A DNA stretch of 64,000 bases. Origin: Paraburkholderia caballeronis (lineage in GTDB: Bacteria; Pseudomonadota; Gammaproteobacteria; Burkholderiales; Burkholderiaceae). The position numbers were made by a program, and so were the translations under genes. The notes under the pieces are model-generated. The model saw nothing but the letters and a program-made list of their open reading frames with translations. It searched no databases and was not told the origin of the DNA. The stretch covers positions 558,001 through 622,000 of the forward strand of contig NZ_FNSR01000002.1 of the NCBI RefSeq assembly GCF_900104845.1, given 5' to 3'. Of the stretch, positions 52,108 to 59,931 are shown one piece after another (position 1 is the first letter of the stretch; each line of letters starts with the position of its first letter).

Positions 52108-53758
52108 GTTGCGGCTCCTCTTTCTTGACCGGCGGCCCCGCGAACGCGGTCGCGAAGCTGCCGACGGCGGTCATGTCCACTTCGACCAGCACCGGGCCGT
52201 TCTTCGCGAGCCCTTCGCGGATGATGGCGTCGGCCTGATCGAGCGACGACAGCCGGTAGTGCGCGAGGCCGAGGCTCGCGCAGAACTGCGCGAAGTCCGG
52301 CTGGTGCAGATCGACGTAATAACGGCGGCCGCCGTACTGCGCGTCCTGGATGTTGCGGATCACGCCGTAGCACTTGTCGTTCATCAGCACGATCATCACG
52401 TTCGCGTTTTCCTGCACCGCGGTCGCGAGTTCGCCGACGTTCACCATCAGGCCGCCGTCGCCGACGAGGCACACGGTCTTCGCGGCCGCGCCCGCGAGCG
52501 CCGCGCCGATCGCCATCTGCATCCCCTGGCCGATGCCGCCGCCGAGCGCATGCACGCCCGCGCGCGGCGTGAAGATCTTCAGCAGCCGGTTGCCCCACGT
52601 GCTGTTCGAGATCGTCACGTCGCGCACCCAGTTGTAGTCGCGGCCGACCGCGCGTTGCAGCGACTCGACCAGCTGCCGGTACGGGCCGAGCCCCTTCGCG
52701 GTGTCCGCGACCGCCGTTTCGCGCGCGGCCGCCAGGTCGCCGGCAAACGCCGGGTCCACTTTCAGGCGGCCTTCGAGACGCGTCGCGAGCGCGTCGAGCA
52801 CCGCCGCCGCGTCGCCGTGCACGAACAGCTCGTTGCGATAGCCTCGGTTGTCCGCGAGCGCGTCCGCATCGACGCGATACAGCGGCTGCGGCAGCGCGAG
52901 CTTGTACTTCAGCGTTTCGTTGCCGCGCAGCCGCGAGCCGACCACCAGCATCGCGTCGCAGGTGCGATAGAAGCCCTCGACGGCCGGATGCACGTTGAAC
53001 GCGCCGAGCGTCGCCGGATGGTCCTCTGGCAGCACGCCGCGGCCTTGCACGCTAGTCACCACGCCGAAGCCCAGCGCCACCAGCCGCTCGACGGCCTGGG
53101 TCGCGTGGCGCGTGCCGCCGCCGAGCCACAGCAGCGGACGCTTCGCGCTCGCGAGCGCGTCGGCCAGTTGCGCGACGCGCGTTTCGTCGTGCGTGAGCGT
53201 CGTGACGTGCGGCGCGGCCATGTCGTGCGGCCAGTCGGTCAGCGCGGCCTGGATGTCGATCGGAATCTCGACGCTGACCGGACCGCTCGGCGCGGTCAGC
53301 GCGACGCGCACCGCTTCGCGCACGGTCGCGAGCGCCGTATCCACCGAACGCACGCGGAACGCGGCCTTCGAGATCGACGACAGCATCGTCAACTGGTCCG
53401 GCGCTTCGTGGATATACGCGAGGTCCTGGTCCAGATAGTCGGTTTCGATCTGCCCGGTCACGTGCAGCAGCGCGGTGCCGGCGGTCAGCGCCTCGACCAT
53501 CGCGCCGGCCGCGTTGCCCGCGGCGGTGCCGGTGCTCGTGAACGCGACGCCGAGCCCGCCCGACACGCGCGCGAGGCCGTCCGCCATGTTGACCGCGCCG
53601 GCTTCGCCGCGCGCGCCGACGTAGCGGATGTTGCCGCGCCGGCCGATCGCGTCGAGGATCGGCATGTTGTGAATCGAGATCACGCCGAACGCCGTCCGCA
53701 CGCCGCATTGTTCGAGAAAGGCAGCAATCAGCTCCCCGACGGTGGTTTGTTTAGACAT
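52100..53758 (-). CDS. Thiamine-diphosphate-dependent enzyme (acetolactate-synthase/decarboxylase-like)
   Basis: A 552-residue three-domain ThDP enzyme. The catalytic Glu is E52 in [14 protein letters not shown]; the ThDP/Mg motif is VGDGGLMVN...MNDKCYGVI near residues 440-475. It resembles large subunits of acetolactate synthase and benzoylformate-decarboxylase-like enzymes, but no regulatory ilvH-type subunit is present. A role as 2-oxo-acid decarboxylase or carboligase acting on a ring-fission product is probable. The start at 53758 gives [10 protein letters not shown], the family N-terminus, and overlaps the end of the SDR gene by eight bases. Its end overlaps the next gene by eight bases. 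Confidence 0.88.
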   Translation of the reverse strand: MSKQTTVGELIAAFLEQCGVRTAFGVISIHNMPILDAIGRRGNIRYVGARGEAGAVNMADGLARVSGGLGVAFTSTGTAAGNAAGAMVEALTAGTALLHVTGQIETDYLDQDLAYIHEAPDQLTMLSSISKAAFRVRSVDTALATVREAVRVALTAPSGPVSVEIPIDIQAALTDWPHDMAAPHVTTLTHDETRVAQLADALASAKRPLLWLGGGTRHATQAVERLVALGFGVVTSVQGRGVLPEDHPATLGAFNVHPAVEGFYRTCDAMLVVGSRLRGNETLKYKLALPQPLYRVDADALADNRGYRNELFVHGDAAAVLDALATRLEGRLKVDPAFAGDLAAARETAVADTAKGLGPYRQLVESLQRAVGRDYNWVRDVTISNSTWGNRLLKIFTPRAGVHALGGGIGQGMQMAIGAALAGAAAKTVCLVGDGGLMVNVGELATAVQENANVMIVLMNDKCYGVIRNIQDAQYGGRRYYVDLHQPDFAQFCASLGLAHYRLSSLDQADAIIREGLAKNGPVLVEVDMTAVGSFATAFAGPPVKKEEPQHA

Positions 53759-54560
53759 GTCGTGCAACGCCTCCGGAAACATCGATGTGACTGCCCGTCG
53801 TATAGGACGACAGGGCCGTGGCCAGATAAAAGAGCGCCTGTGCTGCTTCGTCGGGACGACCGAGGCGGCCAAGCGGAATGTGTTTCTTGCGCGCGAGTTC
53901 GGCGGTCCAGTCTTCCCAGCTCTGGCCCGGCTGCGCGCCCGCTTCGTAGCGGCGACGCCACTGGCCGGACTCGACGAGGCCGATCAGGATCGAGTTCACG
54001 CGGATGCGCTCCGGCGCGAACTCGCCCGCGAGCGACTTGACGAGACTCAGCACGCCCGCGCGCGCGGACGACGTCGCGACCATGTGCGGCTCCGGCTGCA
54101 ACGCGAGCAGCGAATTCACGCAGACGATCGACGCGTTGCCGCCGGCCGCGGCCGCCTCGCGCAGCATCGGCAGGAACGCGCGGGTCGGGCGGATGATGCT
54201 GAAGTACTTCAGGTCCAGTTCGTCGCGCCACGCGTCGTCGGTCGTGTCCGCGAACGTGGACACGCGGCCCTGGCCCGCGTTGTTCACCAGCATGTCGGTG
54301 CGGCCGAAGCGCTGCTGCACCTGCTGCGCGAACGCGTTCACCGCGTCCGCGTCGAGCACGTCGCACGGCATCGCGAAGAGCGGCGCATCCGCGTGGCGTT
54401 CGCGCAGGCCCTGTTCGGCGCGCGCGAGACGCTCGCGGTCGCGGCCGCAGATCGCGACCGATGCGCCCGCGCGTAAAAAGAGTTCGGCGGTCGCGAGCCC
54501 GATGCCGGACGAACCGCCCGTCACCACCGCGACCTGCCCGGTCAAGTCGATTCGAATCAT
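53751..54560 (-). CDS. Atypical short-chain dehydrogenase/reductase lacking the YxxxK pair
   Basis: A 269-residue SDR fold with an intact cofactor motif (TGGSSGIG, residues 14-21), NNAG (93-96) and the active-site Ser150 in CVNSLLAL. At the catalytic Tyr and Lys positions (13 and 17 residues after the Ser) it has Thr163 and Arg167, in VATSSARAGVL. The usual SDR chemistry should be impaired or changed; it might bind ligand, act as a lyase/isomerase, or use other residues. It is encoded between the IclR gene (one-base overlap) and the ThDP enzyme (eight-base overlap). Compare the canonical SDR at 56924. Confidence 0.88.
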   Translation of the reverse strand: MIRIDLTGQVAVVTGGSSGIGLATAELFLRAGASVAICGRDRERLARAEQGLRERHADAPLFAMPCDVLDADAVNAFAQQVQQRFGRTDMLVNNAGQGRVSTFADTTDDAWRDELDLKYFSIIRPTRAFLPMLREAAAAGGNASIVCVNSLLALQPEPHMVATSSARAGVLSLVKSLAGEFAPERIRVNSILIGLVESGQWRRRYEAGAQPGQSWEDWTAELARKKHIPLGRLGRPDEAAQALFYLATALSSYTTGSHIDVSGGVARHV

Positions 54561-55420
54561 CAGATCCCCAATGCCTTCATGTACGGGCTGCGCGCGGGCG
54601 GCCGGTAGTTGAGACGCTTCGACAGTTCGTCGGCCGCGCGCCGCACCTTGCCGACGAGGCCGCTGTCGAGCAGCGACGCGTCGATCGCGGAGCGCGGAAT
54701 CGTCGTCGTGATGACCGCCGCGATGCGGCCCGTGTCGTTGCGCACCGGCGCGGACACGACCGAAATGCCGCGCTCGAACGACGACTCGCTGATCGCGAAG
54801 CCGCGCTCCGCGTCCTCGCGCACGCGCTCGTACAGCGCCTCGACGGTTTCCGGCGTGTGCTGCGTGAAGCGTTCGAGCTTCGGCTCCGGATACAGCCCGC
54901 GCAGTTCTTCGAGCGTGAAGTCGCCCATCAGCACCTGGCCATGGGTGGTCGCGTGCGCGGGCAGCCGCGTGCCGACGTTCACCTTCACCGAACTGAAGAT
55001 CGGCGCATGGCTCTGCGCCTTCGCGACGAACACCACGTCGCGGCCGTCGCGGATCACGATGTGGCTCGTGAGGCCCGTGTCGTCGCGCAGCGATTCGATC
55101 ACCGGCAGGCCGAGGTCGGTCAGTTCGAGCGAACTCAGGTATTCGAAGCCGAGCCGCAGCACCGCGACGCCGAGCCGGTAGTTGCGGTCGCCGTCCGCGC
55201 GTTCGAGGAAACCGAGCGCTTCGAGCGTTTGCAGCAGACGGAACACCGTCGTGCGCGGAATGCCGAGCCGCCGCGACAGTTCGGGCGCGCCGAGCATCGG
55301 CTCGCGCGGCGAGAACTCGGTCAGGATGCGCAGACCGCGTTCGAGACCGGGCACGCGATAACCCGCGTCGCTCCGGTCGTCGTCCGCGTCGTGCGGACGG
55401 TCTGCAATGTCTGGGGTCAT
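54560..55420 (-). CDS. IclR-family transcriptional regulator embedded in the catabolic operon
   Basis: A 286-residue IclR protein: winged helix at about 23-85 (VPGLERGLRILTEFS, LSRRLGIPRTTVFRLLQTLEALGFL) and an effector-binding domain from about 100 with GISVVSAPVRNDTG. It is very similar to the IclR protein at 61090 over the whole length. Its gene is translationally coupled to its neighbours (four-base overlap before, one-base overlap after), so it is made together with the enzymes. It probably senses the substrate or an intermediate and acts at the TTCCATA-N19-TATGGAA sites upstream of the operon, porin and chemoreceptor. Confidence 0.92.
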   Translation of the reverse strand: MTPDIADRPHDADDDRSDAGYRVPGLERGLRILTEFSPREPMLGAPELSRRLGIPRTTVFRLLQTLEALGFLERADGDRNYRLGVAVLRLGFEYLSSLELTDLGLPVIESLRDDTGLTSHIVIRDGRDVVFVAKAQSHAPIFSSVKVNVGTRLPAHATTHGQVLMGDFTLEELRGLYPEPKLERFTQHTPETVEALYERVREDAERGFAISESSFERGISVVSAPVRNDTGRIAAVITTTIPRSAIDASLLDSGLVGKVRRAADELSKRLNYRPPARSPYMKALGI

Positions 55421-56361
55421 TCAGGAACTCCGTTGTTCTTCACGCTGTTTTCCCGCTGCTGTTCGACGTCGAGGAAGAACGCGCCGATCAATGCGTCGTA
55501 GGCGGCGGGCGCTTCGACGTAACCCGCGTGGCCCGCGCGCGGCACGATCCGCAGCGGCGTGCGCGCCGCATCCGCAAGCCGCTCGCACGCGGCGGGCGGC
55601 GTGATGCTGTCCTGTTCGCCGACCGCCACCGCGACGCGGCCGTCGAACGCCGCGAGATCGGTTGCGAGGTCCGCGTTCGCGAGCAGATGCGTCGCCTGCG
55701 CGTAACCGGCCGGCACGATGCGCGCCATGTTCCAGCGCACCCATGCGCGCGCCGCGTCGCCCGCGTGCGCGGACAGCATGTTCGCGCTGCGCTTTTCGGC
55801 CAGCCCGGCAGGACCCAGGTCCGCGAGCATCGCGAGGCGCGCGTCGCGCTTCGATGCGCGCACATCCGGCGACGCCGCGCCGTAACCGCCCGCCGGCGAG
55901 ATCAGCAGCAGGCCGGCGACGCGCGCCGCGTTGGCCGCCGCGAACGCGCCCGCGACAATCGCGCCGAGCGAATGGCCGACCAGCACGCAACGCTCGACGT
56001 CGAGCGCATCGAGCCACGCGCGCAGCACGTCCGCATAGTCCGAAGCCAGCGGCGACCCGGCGGCAACCGGCGTCGATTCGCCGTAGCCCGGCGCATCCCA
56101 TGCGAGCACGCGGCGCGCCGCGCCGAGCGTTTCGAGTTGCTGCACCCACGACGCCGCGCCGGAGCCGATGCCGTGCAGCAGCACGAGCGGCAGCCCGGCT
56201 TCGTCCTTCGCGCCGGCAGCTTCGCGATACCCGACCGCGCGCGCGCCCACTTCGACGCGGCGCGCGGGAAAACACGCGAGCCGCGCTTCGAGCGAAGCGG
56301 CGACGGCATCGGGAGTGGCGGCGGAAGAAAGCATGGCTGCGTCGACGGGTGCGTTTTTCAT
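55417..56361 (-). CDS. Alpha/beta-hydrolase (meta-cleavage-product-hydrolase-like)
   Basis: A 314-residue alpha/beta-hydrolase with oxyanion-hole segment LLHGIGSGAASW, nucleophile elbow VGHSLGA, an Asp in VAVGEQDSITPP and the catalytic His in RAGHAGYVEAP. In an operon with an oxygenase and an extradiol-type protein it would suit C-C bond hydrolysis of a ring-fission product (BphD/MhpC type), although an ester or lactone hydrolase is also possible. The start at 56361 lies eight bases after the cupin stop; a second ATG at 56334 is possible. Its end overlaps the IclR start by four bases. Confidence 0.87.
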   Translation of the reverse strand: MKNAPVDAAMLSSAATPDAVAASLEARLACFPARRVEVGARAVGYREAAGAKDEAGLPLVLLHGIGSGAASWVQQLETLGAARRVLAWDAPGYGESTPVAAGSPLASDYADVLRAWLDALDVERCVLVGHSLGAIVAGAFAAANAARVAGLLLISPAGGYGAASPDVRASKRDARLAMLADLGPAGLAEKRSANMLSAHAGDAARAWVRWNMARIVPAGYAQATHLLANADLATDLAAFDGRVAVAVGEQDSITPPAACERLADAARTPLRIVPRAGHAGYVEAPAAYDALIGAFFLDVEQQRENSVKNNGVPE

Positions 56362-56369
56362 CGCGCGAA

Positions 56370-56897
56370 TCAGCGCTTGAGATTCGCGAGCGGCGAATCC
56401 GGCGGATAGGTCGGCGTGATCGGCTTCGGCGAGCCGAGCATCACGCACATCAGCGCGTCCTCTTCGCCGATGTTGATCTCCGTGCGGTACACGCCGGGCG
56501 GCACCGAGATCAGGTCGCGTTCGCCGAGCACCGCTTCCCACGTCTCGCCGTCGCGCTCGCAGATCACCTTCATCTTGCCGCGCAGCACGAAGAAGATTTC
56601 TTCGACATCCCTATGGATGTGGCTCGGGCCGACGTTGCCGGCCGGAATCACCATCGTCGAGAACGTGAAGCCGCCGGCCGGCACGGTGTTCACATCCTTC
56701 GCGACGCCGGTGCCGCCGGTGCCGACGTAGCGCATCTGCGCGCGGCGATACTTCGGGTCGTAGTCCGCCTGGAACTTCAGCGCGTCCCAGTCGTAGCGGC
56801 GCGTCGACAGACGCGCGACGCGGCTTTCCATCCACTGCTTGAAGCTGGCGTCCGCGGGCTGGTCCCACGACTTGCGCTCGATATCTGCATCGGCCAT
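56370..56897 (-). CDS. Cupin-domain protein
   Basis: A 175-residue single-domain cupin. The two motifs are visible: GPSHIHRDVEEIFFVLRGKMKV (motif 1, with the His-x-His and Glu metal ligands) and LISVPPGVYRTEINIG (motif 2, with His of the usual set replaced). It may be a metal-dependent isomerase, decarboxylase or dioxygenase, or a structural protein; I cannot name the reaction. A strong AAAGGAGAAATCG site precedes the ATG. It lies between the canonical SDR (26 bp) and the hydrolase (8 bp). Confidence 0.85.
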   Translation of the reverse strand: MADADIERKSWDQPADASFKQWMESRVARLSTRRYDWDALKFQADYDPKYRRAQMRYVGTGGTGVAKDVNTVPAGGFTFSTMVIPAGNVGPSHIHRDVEEIFFVLRGKMKVICERDGETWEAVLGERDLISVPPGVYRTEINIGEEDALMCVMLGSPKPITPTYPPDSPLANLKR

Positions 56898-56923
56898 CGA
56901 TTTCTCCTTTCGATTGGACTGAA

Positions 56924-57691
56924 TCAATTCATCACAAAACCGCCGTTCACCGGCAGCAGTTGCCCGGTCACGAAACGGGCGGCATCGGAAAGCAGGAACA
57001 ACACGGGTCCGGTCACGTCGGCCGGCACCTGCGCGCGTTGCAGCGCGCGCCCTTCGCGGTAGTAGTCGTGACGCGCCTGCGGCACGTACGCGGTCGCTTC
57101 CACTTCGGTCAGCCCCGGCGCGATCGCGTTGACCGTCACGCCGTGCTCGCCGAACTCGCGCGCGAGCGAATGCGTCATCGCGATCATCGCGCCCTTGCTC
57201 GCGACGTACGCGAGCAGCTTCGGCGCGCCCCACAGGGCGGTGTCCGACGCGATGTTCACGATCGCGCCACGGCCCGACTCGCGCAGATGCGGCAGCGCCG
57301 CCGTGCTCGCGAGCCACGTGCCGCGCACGTTCACGGTCATCACCGCGTCCCACGTCGCGGGGGTCAGCTCGGTCGCGGACTGGCCGCCCGAGTTCGTGAT
57401 CGCCGCGTTGTTGACGAGGCCGTCGAGGCCGCCGAGCGCGGCCGCTGCCGCATCGACAAACGACGCCACGCTGGCCGGCTGCGCGAGATCGAGCGGCCGG
57501 TACGACACGTCGTGGCCCGCCGCGCGCAGCGAATTCGCAAGCGCCTCGCCGTCGTCGTGCAGCAGGTCGCCGAACACGACGCGCGCGCCCGCTTCCGCGA
57601 GCGCCGCGACGAACGACGCGCCGAGCCCGCGCGCGCCGCCGGTCACGACCACGCGCCGACCGTTCAGGGCGACCGTGGCGACCTCACGCAT
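56924..57691 (-). CDS. Short-chain dehydrogenase/reductase (candidate cis-diol dehydrogenase)
   Basis: A 255-residue classical SDR: cofactor motif TGGARGLG (residues 17-24), NNAA, active-site Ser149, Tyr162 and Lys166 (YVASK), and C-terminal PVNGGF. It should oxidise an alcohol with NAD(P); directly after the oxygenase in the operon, rearomatisation of a cis-dihydrodiol to a catechol is the likely job. The start at 57691 overlaps the end of the oxygenase gene by eight bases; the extra 18 upstream codons are antisense-like and Arg-rich. It contrasts with the catalytically degenerate SDR at 53751. Confidence 0.9.
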   Translation of the reverse strand: MREVATVALNGRRVVVTGGARGLGASFVAALAEAGARVVFGDLLHDDGEALANSLRAAGHDVSYRPLDLAQPASVASFVDAAAAALGGLDGLVNNAAITNSGGQSATELTPATWDAVMTVNVRGTWLASTAALPHLRESGRGAIVNIASDTALWGAPKLLAYVASKGAMIAMTHSLAREFGEHGVTVNAIAPGLTEVEATAYVPQARHDYYREGRALQRAQVPADVTGPVLFLLSDAARFVTGQLLPVNGGFVMN

Positions 57692-58772
57692 GGCGCTGCT
57701 CCGCGGCGGGCTGTGCGGCCGCGTCCTGCTGCGCGCGCCACGCATCGAGGTCCGCGAAATGCTGCTGCGCGCGCTGGCGCAACATCCGGCGCACGCGCGT
57801 CATGCCGACGTCGTGCTGATACAGGAACTCGTGATCGCGCGCGTTCGGCGCCATGCTTTCGAGGACGTAGCGGTCCTGTTCGAGCACCGCCCAGTGCAGC
57901 CCTTCGAGGCGGTTGCGGTACAGGAAGCGCCATGCGTCGCGCTGCCAGCCCGTGACCTTGCGGGTGCGCCAGAAATAGACCTGGCAGTGGTCGCCGTCGA
58001 CCGGCACCGCGAAGCCGATGATCCCGAAGTTGCCGCCCGGACCGAACTTCCTGCGGTACGGAATCGCGAGACGCATCCACAGGCAGCCGGTTTCACCGAG
58101 TTCGACCCAGTCGAAGTTCACGTCGCGCTGGCCGGTCTTTTCGAATACGAGGCCGGTGTCGGTCTTGCGCACGCGCATGTCGGCCTGCTTGTCGCCTTCG
58201 GCCATCGAATGCGACGTCGCGTGCAGATACGCGCCGTGCATCGGGTCCATGACGTTGTCGATCGCGTACTGGTAATTGCACTTCCAGTTCGACATGCAGA
58301 GGAAATGCGAGTATTCATCGCTCGCCAGTTCCTCGGGCAGCACGAGCGGCGCCGGCTCCTTGTGCGCGTCGTCGCCGAACCACAGGAAGATCGCGCCCGC
58401 GCGTTCCTCGACCGGGTACGACTTCACGCACTTCTGCCCTTCGAGCGGACACGCGGCCACGGCCGGCACGTTCTTCACGGTGCCGCCGCCGTCCACTTCG
58501 ATGCCGTGATACCAGCACGCGACGCGGTCGCCGAGATTCCAGCCGAGCGACAGACGCGCGCCGCGATGCGGGCAGCGGTCTTCGAGCGCGTGTACATGAC
58601 CTTGCTGATCGCGCCACAGCACGATCTGGTCGCCGAGGCGCGTGATGCCGATCGGCGCGTTGCTGACCTGCCAGCTCGGCGCGACCGGATACCAGTAGTT
58701 GCGCAGGCCGCGGTCGAGGTAAGTCCGGATCGGATCGGCCGCGCCGGCGGTTTCGGGTGTGGGGGATGTCAT
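57684..58772 (-). CDS. Rieske non-haem iron oxygenase, alpha subunit
   Basis: A 362-residue aromatic-ring-hydroxylating oxygenase. The Rieske cluster is bound by C67-x-H69 (CPHRG) and C86-x2-H89 (CWYHG). The mononuclear iron site is His179 and His184 in DPMHGAYLH, and Asp172 or Asp176 can bridge electrons between subunits. No beta-subunit gene is present, so it probably forms an alpha-only trimer, like the carbazole, vanillate or LigXa type enzymes rather than the naphthalene type. It would hydroxylate or O/N-dealkylate the first substrate. It is served by the ferredoxin at 59180 and the reductase at 47499. Ninety-three bp separate it from the small HTH-like gene upstream. Confidence 0.93.
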   Translation of the reverse strand: MTSPTPETAGAADPIRTYLDRGLRNYWYPVAPSWQVSNAPIGITRLGDQIVLWRDQQGHVHALEDRCPHRGARLSLGWNLGDRVACWYHGIEVDGGGTVKNVPAVAACPLEGQKCVKSYPVEERAGAIFLWFGDDAHKEPAPLVLPEELASDEYSHFLCMSNWKCNYQYAIDNVMDPMHGAYLHATSHSMAEGDKQADMRVRKTDTGLVFEKTGQRDVNFDWVELGETGCLWMRLAIPYRRKFGPGGNFGIIGFAVPVDGDHCQVYFWRTRKVTGWQRDAWRFLYRNRLEGLHWAVLEQDRYVLESMAPNARDHEFLYQHDVGMTRVRRMLRQRAQQHFADLDAWRAQQDAAAQPAAEQRHA

Positions 58773-58865
58773 TGAACAGACTCCGGGTACGTATTCGGGG
58801 AGACGGGTTCTTCGCGCGGGCCGCCCGCCAACGCGGGCCGGCGCGTTACGCGCGCGCCGGTCAGT

Positions 58866-59183
58866 TCATTCGGATAACAGACGGAACTCGGCGGCGAGAC
58901 GCTCCGCGTTCCACGGCGAGCCTTCGGGCGTGCGAAAGCCGATGCGGTTCAGACCGTCGACCACTTCGCCCAGCTCCACCGCGCCCGCGTCGAACACCTT
59001 TTCGAGCGCGTCGCCGAAGTCGTTTTCGTATTGCGTCGGCTCGGCCTTGCGCGTCTGCCAGATCATGTTCCCGACGTCGCCCGGCTTCTCGATTACGCCC
59101 TTGCCGGCGACGTTGTTCGGTTGCGGCGCGAGCCACGGCTTCAGATACGGATTGAAATTCACGGTCACCTCTCGCTCGGTCAT
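58866..59183 (-). CDS. Small recombinase-like HTH-domain protein in Rieske operon
   Basis: A 105-residue soluble protein. The N-terminal half is Asn/Pro-rich (FNPYLKPWLAPQPNN). The C-terminal half, GEVVDGLNRIGFRTPEGSPWNAERLAAEF, resembles the recombinase-type helix-turn-helix found after serine recombinase domains, but no catalytic recombinase domain is present. Such short proteins are seen next to ring-hydroxylating oxygenase genes, where their function is not established as far as I know. The start overlaps the ferredoxin stop by four bases, so it is cotranslated with it. It could be an assembly factor or an electron-transfer accessory rather than a DNA-binding protein. Confidence 0.75.
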   Translation of the reverse strand: MTEREVTVNFNPYLKPWLAPQPNNVAGKGVIEKPGDVGNMIWQTRKAEPTQYENDFGDALEKVFDAGAVELGEVVDGLNRIGFRTPEGSPWNAERLAAEFRLLSE

Positions 59184-59494
59184 TCGACCTTGATCTGGAT
59201 TTCCTCGCCGGCGAGGCGCACCGCGTACTGCTTCAGGTCGCGGCCGCCGGGCTCTTTCAGGCACTTGCCGGTCGGAATATGAAACACGGCTTCGTGCAGC
59301 GGACATTCGACGGTGTCGCCGTCGATGAAGCCCTGCGTCAGCAGCGCGTACGCATGAGGGCAGACGTTTTCGAGCGCATAGATCTCGTCGCCCACCCGAT
59401 AGATGCCGATCTCGGCGCCGTCGAGCTTGAACTCGATCGGCGCGTCTTCGGACAGGTCGCCGGCATGACCGGCGCAGCGCCATTCTTCAGCCAT
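59180..59494 (-). CDS. Rieske-type [2Fe-2S] ferredoxin, first gene of the catabolic operon
   Basis: A 104-residue Rieske ferredoxin with cluster ligands C45-x-H47 (CPHAYALL) and C64-x2-H67 (CPLHEAVF), and the end PVRL-like AVRLAGEEIQIKVE typical of the family. It shuttles electrons from the reductase (47499-48746) to the oxygenase. The ATG at 59494 has a GAGAAGGTGAG site and follows the promoter/operator at 59521-59559. Ferredoxin and reductase lie at opposite ends of a 12-kb operon. Confidence 0.93.
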   Translation of the reverse strand: MAEEWRCAGHAGDLSEDAPIEFKLDGAEIGIYRVGDEIYALENVCPHAYALLTQGFIDGDTVECPLHEAVFHIPTGKCLKEPGGRDLKQYAVRLAGEEIQIKVE

Positions 59495-59520
59495 TTCTCA
59501 CCTTCTCCCGATCACCTTCG

Positions 59521-59559
59521 TTCCATATAAGGAACATTGGTTTATGTATGGTTATTATA
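59521..59559 (-). promoter_or_regulatory. Promoter and operator of the catabolic operon (site A)
   Basis: On the minus strand a perfect TATAAT (59559-59554) is followed at once by AACCATA (59553-59547), 19 bases, and TATGGAA (59527-59521). The outer arm deviates from TTCCATA at its first two bases. The -35 region (T-rich, TTTTTC) is poor, so an activator may be needed. The layout is the same as at sites B and C. Confidence 0.75.
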
Positions 59560-59757
59560 GGAGCCGTTTTTCGTTGGAAAAAAATAAATACGAGCCCACT
59601 GGGGTAAACACCTGGCATGCAGCGTGAAAGCGACAGATCGACGTTGCGGCCGGATTCCCTCCAATTCACCAAACGCCCATTTCATAAGGCTTTCGAGCCG
59701 GTCAAACCGAACTAACCCGGCTTCGATGCACGTTTCGCGGCCAACGAAAAAAACTTT

Positions 59758-59817
59758 TTGACGCGCATCGTGAGTCTCTATACTTTCCATAGGCAGCACA
59801 ACTGCCCATATATGGAA
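59758..59817 (+). promoter_or_regulatory. Promoter and operator of the porin gene (site B)
   Basis: TTGACG (59758-59763), a short 15-base spacer and TATACT (59779-59784) form a promoter. Directly next to the -10 box come TTCCATA (59785-59791), 19 bases and TATGGAA (59811-59817). Inside the spacer GGCAG and CTGCC form a further inverted repeat. An operator placed over the start point suits repression, while the short promoter spacer suits dependence on a regulator. Confidence 0.78.
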
Positions 59818-59931
59818 CATAACGGCAACGGGCGATCGATGCAAGCAGCACGACGCGCGACAGCCGTAAAAGAAAGGTTGGGGAGCCTGCGCAGCCGGCG
59901 GGCCACTTGTCACACGATCAGGAGTCCAGAG

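Larger units (their letters stand above)
59495..59931. promoter_or_regulatory. Divergent control region between catabolic operon and porin
   Basis: A 437-bp AT-richer spacer containing two copies of the shared operator (59521-59553 and 59785-59817), each with its own -10 box, one facing each way. No coding sequence is supported in it; open frames here lack ribosome sites. The porin leader is about 140 bases long. Confidence 0.75.
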
